Shown: positions 58,976 to 64,000 of the stretch, one piece after another
Layout of the letters: every line of letters begins with the position of its first letter
How positions within the stretch are numbered: the first letter of the stretch is position 1
Source: Dastarcus helophoroides
Lineage: Eukaryota > Arthropoda > Insecta > Coleoptera > Bothrideridae
DNA: 64,000 bases
Assembly: GCA_028583605.1 (NCBI GenBank)
Contig: CM053330.1
Coordinates: 23,400,129-23,464,128 of the forward strand
Reading direction: 5' to 3'
Position numbers and translations under genes: made by a program
Notes under the pieces: generated by a model
Told to the model about the DNA's origin: nothing
The model's database searches: none
What the model saw: the letters and a program-made list of their open reading frames with translations, nothing else

Positions 58976-61140
58976 CAGGGTGATTCATTAAGAATGGGCA
59001 ATCTCTGAACTGGATACACTGCACACCAAAATATGGTGATTGAACTTAACATACCTTATACAAATGTTGCAGGTTTACGAGGTACAGGTTGTTCAAAGTT
59101 TGAATTTTAATTTGAATCTTCCCAATAATTTTGTGATTTTAAGCAGTAAAATTGACAACTTTGTTTTTTGGCATGAGAATTAAGAATTTAATGCTGAATT
59201 TTGAACTATTTATACAGGGTGTTAGTTACAACCTGTTACTTTAGTAAATTGCAACATATCTTTTTTGCCTAATGAGTTATGGCTAAAATGACTAGAAATT
59301 CTAGAAGGCAGTTTAATTTTGAATAAAAAAGGTACTTTTATTTATTTTATGTAACTCTATCAGTTTTTGAGTTATTTGTGTAAAACGAATTTATTCTTTT
59401 AAATTACTACTATGCGAGGTAACAACAGTAAAGGCAACAAATAACAATCAGTAACACTAATAAAAGAAAACTTTAAAGTAAATGCTCAAAATGACCGCCT
59501 TCCACTTCAATACACTTTGTAAGGCGTATCCTTAAAGATATTTGAATATTAAATAACATTTATCGATTATTTTTAATAATATTAGCAGCTGCTTGAATTT
59601 TCTGTCGTAATTCTTTAATGGAATTGTTTGTTTGTAAACCATGTCCTTCATTTGTGACCATATTGAGAAGTCTAGAGGGATTAAATCTGGACTTCTAGCT
59701 GGCCAAACAAATGCATTGCCATCCACCGGTGAGGAAAATGTTAATTCAGGTATTGGCGTACTGGCAGAGAAAAATGTGGCGGCACCCCGTCTTGCATAAA
59801 CCACATGTTCCGCCTTATGGCTAGTGGTACATCTTCTAGTAGTGTGTTTAAATTTTGTTCAAGGAAGTTTAAATAGAGGGGTCCGTTTAGATTAGCAGGA
59901 AGTTCAAAAGGACCAATAAAAAAACCAGATATTTCACCACACCAAATATTTACCTTGAATGCATGCTGAAAATGTCGTTCCTTTAGAGCATGTGGATTTT
60001 CGGATTCCCACAAATAATTGTTTTTCCAATTAAAAACACCTCGTCTAGTAACCGTCGCCTCATCAGTGAAAAGGAGGTTATTAAGAAAATCCTGGTTTTC
60101 GGTTTGTTTACCTAGCATAAATTGAGCAAACTGTAGGCGAACTGGTAAATCTTGAGGTAACAAATTTTGGACAGGAGTATAGTGGTATGGACGGAGATTA
60201 TCTTTCTTTAAAATTCTCCAGATAAATTATTGGCTTATTCCTGTTGCCGCATTTAACCGACGAGTAATGATATCTGGATTTTTGGAAATGCGAACTAAAA
60301 CCTCTTCTTCGTCATCGACGTTGATAGTTTTTCTAGCACCATTTAAGGTTTTAGGACGAAAACAACCTGTGGGTGTAAATATGCCTGAAGAGTTTGTGAT
60401 TAGGTTGTCTTCGATTTGAGTATAATTCTAAATACCTTCTGGCTGCACCAAGTCCACTATAATTTGACTGAGCAAAAACACAAATCATATCACGCATTTA
60501 CCTGTTAGAAAACTCATTTTGTCGTGGCATTTTCTTATTTTAGAATGTTTACTACAAATAATACTAAGTAAATTAGAAAAATACAATAAACACTTTTATT
60601 TAGTATCAGTGAAATTTTCAAATATTTCTTTACACGAAAAATTGATGTGCTGAGACAAGCCTACTTGAAAAAAGTCAAAGTAATAAGGATGGCTTAGGAG
60701 TCTTTACACTGAATGTTCAAAATGCAAATAACTCAAAAACTGATAGAGTTACATAAAATAAATAAGAGTACATTTTTTATTTAAAATTGAACTGCCTTTT
60801 AGATGTTTTAGTCATTTTAACCATTACTCATTAGGCAAAAAAGATATGTTGTAATTTACTTAAGCAACAGGGTGTAACTAACGCCCTGTATAAATAGTGC
60901 AAAATTTATCATTAAATTCGTAATTCTCATGCTAAAAAACATATAAAGTTGCCAATTTTCCAGACGATACTGCTTAAAATCACAAAATTATTAAGAAGTT
61001 TCAAATTAAAATTCCAACTTTGAACAACCTGTACCTCGTAAACCTGCAACATTTGTATAAGGCATGTTAAGCTCAATCACCATATTTTAATGTGTAGTAT
61101 CTCTAGTTCAGAGATTTCCCATTCTTAATGAATCGCCCTG
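58976..61140 (-). mobile_element. Mariner-type element with a broken transposase
   Basis: A 2,165-bp element with ends CAGGGTGATTCATTAAGAAT / complement CAGGGCGATTCATTAAGAAT and TA on both sides (58974-58975 and 61141-61142). The inverted repeats extend inward for several hundred bp (shared GCCTAATGAG.TATGG-type and CCCTGTATAAATAGT-type blocks). It interrupts the FLYWCH/MULE pseudogene and is the same family as 17167-19010. Confidence 0.88.
59473..60530 (-). pseudogene. Mariner-type transposase, frameshifted
   Basis: Starts MPRQNEFSNR at 60530, with stops soon after. The best-preserved stretch (59741-60163) shows LLPQDLPVRLQFAQFMLGKQ, the first catalytic region LLFTDEA, KVNIWCGEISGFFIGPFELP and the second, FMQDGVPPHF. 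A frameshift then moves the third region (FVWPARSPDLIPLDF) into the frame ending at 59532. The tail GGHFEHLL ends at 59473. It is inactive. Confidence 0.8.
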
Positions 61141-61739
61141 TATAAGCCTATATGGCAAGGTTTCCCCCTATTAATGTTCAGAACAACATACAAGGTCAGA
61201 TCATTTTATAACTTTAAAGTAGTAATTTGTGTTAAGAAGATTTTCTTTTTACATTTAAGGCACTAAGAAAAACGGGTGGAAAACATTTTTAGTACAACCA
61301 TCAATCCTTCTATACTAATACGAGATGGAGCGCATAATATACAAAATGCTTTCAAACGGGTATTTGGTCGTACGGTCCCAATAAACATGTGTTGGACTCG
61401 TATGAAGGAAAACCTAAGAAAAAACACTGATCAATTTTTGCGACCAGCATACCTATAATCCTGGTAGATATTGATTGTCTTTAATTAACTAAAAGTCAAG
61501 CGATATTTGATAGAGCATATGTGATGTTTCTTTCAAAATGAAAGGAGAAACAAGAATGTTTACATTATTTTGAAAGTCAATGACTACAGATGAATCGGAA
61601 CTGGTATAAAGGGATTGATAAGAAAAGTCCTAGTAATAACAATGCTCTAGAGGTTTTCACCAGATTAATCAAAAACGAAAATTCTTTAAGAGAACGGCTT
61701 CCGCTATCTCGACTCTCGGTGATTTTAGAGGAGTAGAGG

Positions 61740-62720
61740 AGATAGGGGAGAAAAATGGGCAGTAGGGAGGCATGGTCAGCCCTTCGTAAATTAAAATCTA
61801 ATGCAGCTTATTTAATTTTTCTCCCATAGCAGTTTAGTTCGTTCACTGGCAACACTTTCCGTCCATAAAATATTTTTGGTTCCATTTAGTTATCAAAGTT
61901 ATAAGCTGTTTGTGATTATTTGCGTACCTGATGTATTATTTAGTGATGATTTCAAAATTCATATACAAGAGAGCTGCGGGAAAACAAGCATTTATATATT
62001 TTATTTTCATTGTGCATTTCCTAACCTTTACGTTGACCTGTAAATCAAGCCAAAAAATTTCACTAGAAAATCCAGAAGAAAATTTATTTGAAAAAATTTG
62101 CAAAGGGAGCAATGGACAGTTTATTTTGCGGGAGGTTGGGATATGCTCAATACTCGAGCCAATTTATTGGATATAAAAGGAAGAAAGAAGAACCTAGATT
62201 ATTAACTGATATCCCCGAAAAAACCAATCTAAGACAGACAGACAATTTACATGTTCAAGTAAGATGAGGAATACTTTTTTCTATCCTGAAATAGCTGAGA
62301 TAGTAGATGCATATCAATAGATTGAAAACCAAGATTACAGAATAAAAAACATTTAATAAAACAAAACGTAAAAGCTTTAATTATAAGTTTGATAAACCGT
62401 TACAGTTCCTAACAAATCTTAAATAAGTAAAAGCGACAGTTAAGTTAAAGTGCCCAAACCACCCTACCGTCAGGAGGCTTGGGCACATTTGATATGTTTC
62501 AGAAAGCCTTTTATAACTCTGGGGTTGACTGGATCTTGTACACTGTTCTTTGCTATAATTATAGCCAAATGTTTATGCTACTGATCTAAAAATTAAATAT
62601 TTTATTATATAAGAAAAGCAACTTTTAATTAGTCTTATGTAAAAAAGTGCCCTTACCTCCCCTATATTTCCTACGTAACTACATGGTTACGCCATTATTC
62701 GTCGAAACTAGAACTGCAGT
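61740..62720. other. Spacer within the decayed MULE-like locus
   Basis: No further similarity could be recognised here; open frames are short. Confidence 0.35.
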
Positions 62721-62971
62721 TAAAATTGGTTATCAACCTAGATTTGTGGGCAAAATCTTATCAGTGGCTTAAAGCACAAAAAAAGATTGTTTGTAAAGAG
62801 ACTCTATCGGGCAATAGTTACCTTATTCCCTCAAAAGGTATGACAGAGGTAAACCAAGATGACTTTGAAAACTCTGCAAATCTGGACTTTCATAGTGTTG
62901 ATGAACATAAGAGTTATAAGACAGTTGCGTTTAGTGCAGGGGTGATCAACCCTAGTCAATTTTACGTTTGA

Positions 62972-63605
62972 CCAACTGGAAAATATAACATGCATTGGCA
63001 ATAAAATACAGGGTGTCATTAGCAGGTTAAAGCTCTGTAGCTCCTACAGATTCTTCGCCAACAAAAATATATTTGGTGCGAGGGTACATTAGCAGGGTAA
63101 ACATATACAGAGTGGTGCAGTAAAGTTAACCTTTTTAAACCTTATATATATTCACATATTTAAATATCTCACAAAATGCTGATTAAAATGATGTGAAACA
63201 GTGGAGCCCTGTGGTTAACATTTTTTGAGATAATTATAAAAATCATAAAAATTAAGGCTCAATTGCAAGCGGGCTTAAAATTCGATTAATAATTTTATTT
63301 TTAGTGAAGAATATTTCAGAACATCCTTTTCTTAAAAAATGATTTAATTTTATTTAAATAAGATTTGCAGTTATACGGGGTGATTAGCAAACGCAAAATG
63401 ACATTTTTCTCAAAAAATTCAAATGGCACAGCCTGTATATTATTTCTCATTTCTGCTTATTAACAGCTCAGCTGTTTTAATGGCATATCATGCTGAAAAA
63501 AAATTAATCAGATGTGATCCTATATATCTTCCAGATAAATATAAGGCAGTGACTGAAAATTTCAGAAAAAAAACATTTACCTTATAACTATCACTTCATA
63601 TAGAC
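62972..63605. other. Gene-free interval with mariner-type end fragments
   Basis: ATACAGGGTGTCATTAGCAG (63007) and GGGTACATTAGCAGGGTAAA (63083) form a short direct repeat and look like isolated transposon ends. Confidence 0.4.
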
Positions 63606-63726
63606 CAGGCATCGGCAAACTTTTAAACCGAAAGAGCCAGCCGCAATAAAAAAATTGATTTCGTGAATTTTAAAAAGCCAGAAATTTTTATTTCTTCTTC
63701 TACATTTTATTTCAAAAATTGAACTT
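63606..63726 (+). mobile_element. Possible hAT terminus
   Basis: CAGGCATCGGCAAACTTTTA followed by GAGCCAGCCGC resembles hAT-type left ends. The partner end is not in the window or is displaced by the adjoining PLE tail. Confidence 0.4.
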
Positions 63727-63727
63727 C

Positions 63728-63835
63728 TCATCTCTCTGAAGATGATAGCTTGGCTGTCGAAACCGTTAGAACACCATTGTTGTGTTTTTTAATCTTTTTC
63801 GGTTTCAGGGGACAAGATATGTATTTCAATTTTAT
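63728..63835 (+). mobile_element. PLE 1-type 3' tail with hammerhead
   Basis: Matches the PLE 1 end (6689-6793): TCTCTCTGAAGATGA, GCTTGGCTGTCGAAA, TTGTTGTGTTTTTTAAT and GGTTTCAGGGGACAAG. The hammerhead core is CTGAAGA (63736-63742), stem II GATAG/CTGTC and GAAA (63759-63762), but stem III has lost one base (ACCGT instead of ACGCGT), so it is probably inactive. Confidence 0.65.
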
Positions 63836-64000
63836 TTCAAAATTAAATCAAACAAAATATGGGACAAAGAGACTCATCGGGTAAAACGAAAATGTATTCA
63901 GCCCAAAATTTAGACCTTTACTTCAAAATTTGTCCTTTTTTTCGCAATTTCGACTTTTTTAACTCCTCTCTATATTAGTCTTTTTTTTAATATCTGTTTT

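Larger units (their letters stand above)
58555..62971 (+). pseudogene. FLYWCH/MULE-transposase-like gene, decayed and split
   Basis: Pieces of one protein lie in order on the plus strand: 58575-58975 (CNKVKYRGEQCASGVYLYYP with a following histidine, FLYWCH-zinc-finger-like, then KKVLDILTKKYSSVPKKHQL); a mariner inserted at 58976-61140; 61276-61458 (LIRDGAHNIQNAFKRVFG and MCWTRMKENLRK, the MULE-type catalytic region); 61627-61738 (WYKGIDKKSPSNNNALE, RLIKNENSLRERLPLSR); and 62726-62971 (LDLWAKSYQWLKAQKKIVCK to a stop). An in-frame TAA lies at 58712-58714, and another stop ends the third piece early. It was a Mutator-like transposase or domesticated relative, and is now inactive. Confidence 0.65.

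Overview
This is AT-rich eukaryotic nuclear DNA, most likely from an insect. The two spliced UDP-glycosyltransferase (UGT) genes carry the insect-style signature FVTQGG, there is a spliced folate gene, and the repeats are Tc1/mariner, hAT, Transib-like, Penelope-like and Ty3/gypsy-like. A beetle would fit, but the sequence alone does not prove it. Only three host genes look intact: 5-formyltetrahydrofolate cyclo-ligase (MTHFS, 22638-23413, 4 exons, 202 aa) and two same-strand UGTs (30077-36847, 512 aa; 44874-55286, 514 aa). The UGTs have identical intron phases (0, 1, 2) and identical lengths for exons 2 and 3, so they are tandem duplicates. Both encode a signal peptide, a C-terminal membrane anchor and a KxKxx ER-retrieval tail, so they should act as ER-membrane detoxification/conjugation enzymes.

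Layout. 1-22 kb is gene-free: a duplicated ~1.6 kb repeat (1-1740 and 13875-15480), a long-TIR element (3534-4896), a mariner end split by a Penelope-like element (PLE, 5326-6795), a mariner deletion derivative (7154-8218), a 3.1 kb hAT-type element with a perfect 8-bp target duplication (9211-12304), and a mariner relic split by a Transib-like element whose termini begin with CACAGTG and which is flanked by CACCG (17972-18809). 22.6-23.4 kb is MTHFS. 25.7-27.3 kb is a second, different PLE. 30-37 kb is UGT 1, whose 5.1 kb first intron holds mariner and PLE debris. 39.4-43.1 kb holds a MITE with a 10-bp target duplication and a gypsy-like LTR element (TGTA duplication). 44.9-55.3 kb is UGT 2; its 8.6 kb second intron contains an old hAT copy which itself contains an LTR-like insert and an intact DD41D mariner with a 356-aa transposase. 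57-64 kb holds mariner relics and a decayed FLYWCH/MULE-type gene cut by another mariner.

Most noteworthy: (1) an array of ten short dyads in the LTR element in which the two arms change together between copies, nine of them perfectly paired; (2) at least five hammerhead-ribozyme-like motifs, plus degenerate ones, spread over several retroelement families, one of them canonical in every core position; (3) the Transib-like element with RSS-like ends; (4) a quasi-periodic A/T-rich sequence with a TCGAAATTTT-like motif that fills many kilobases in strand-coherent blocks. All calls were made by eye; no alignment or database search was run.
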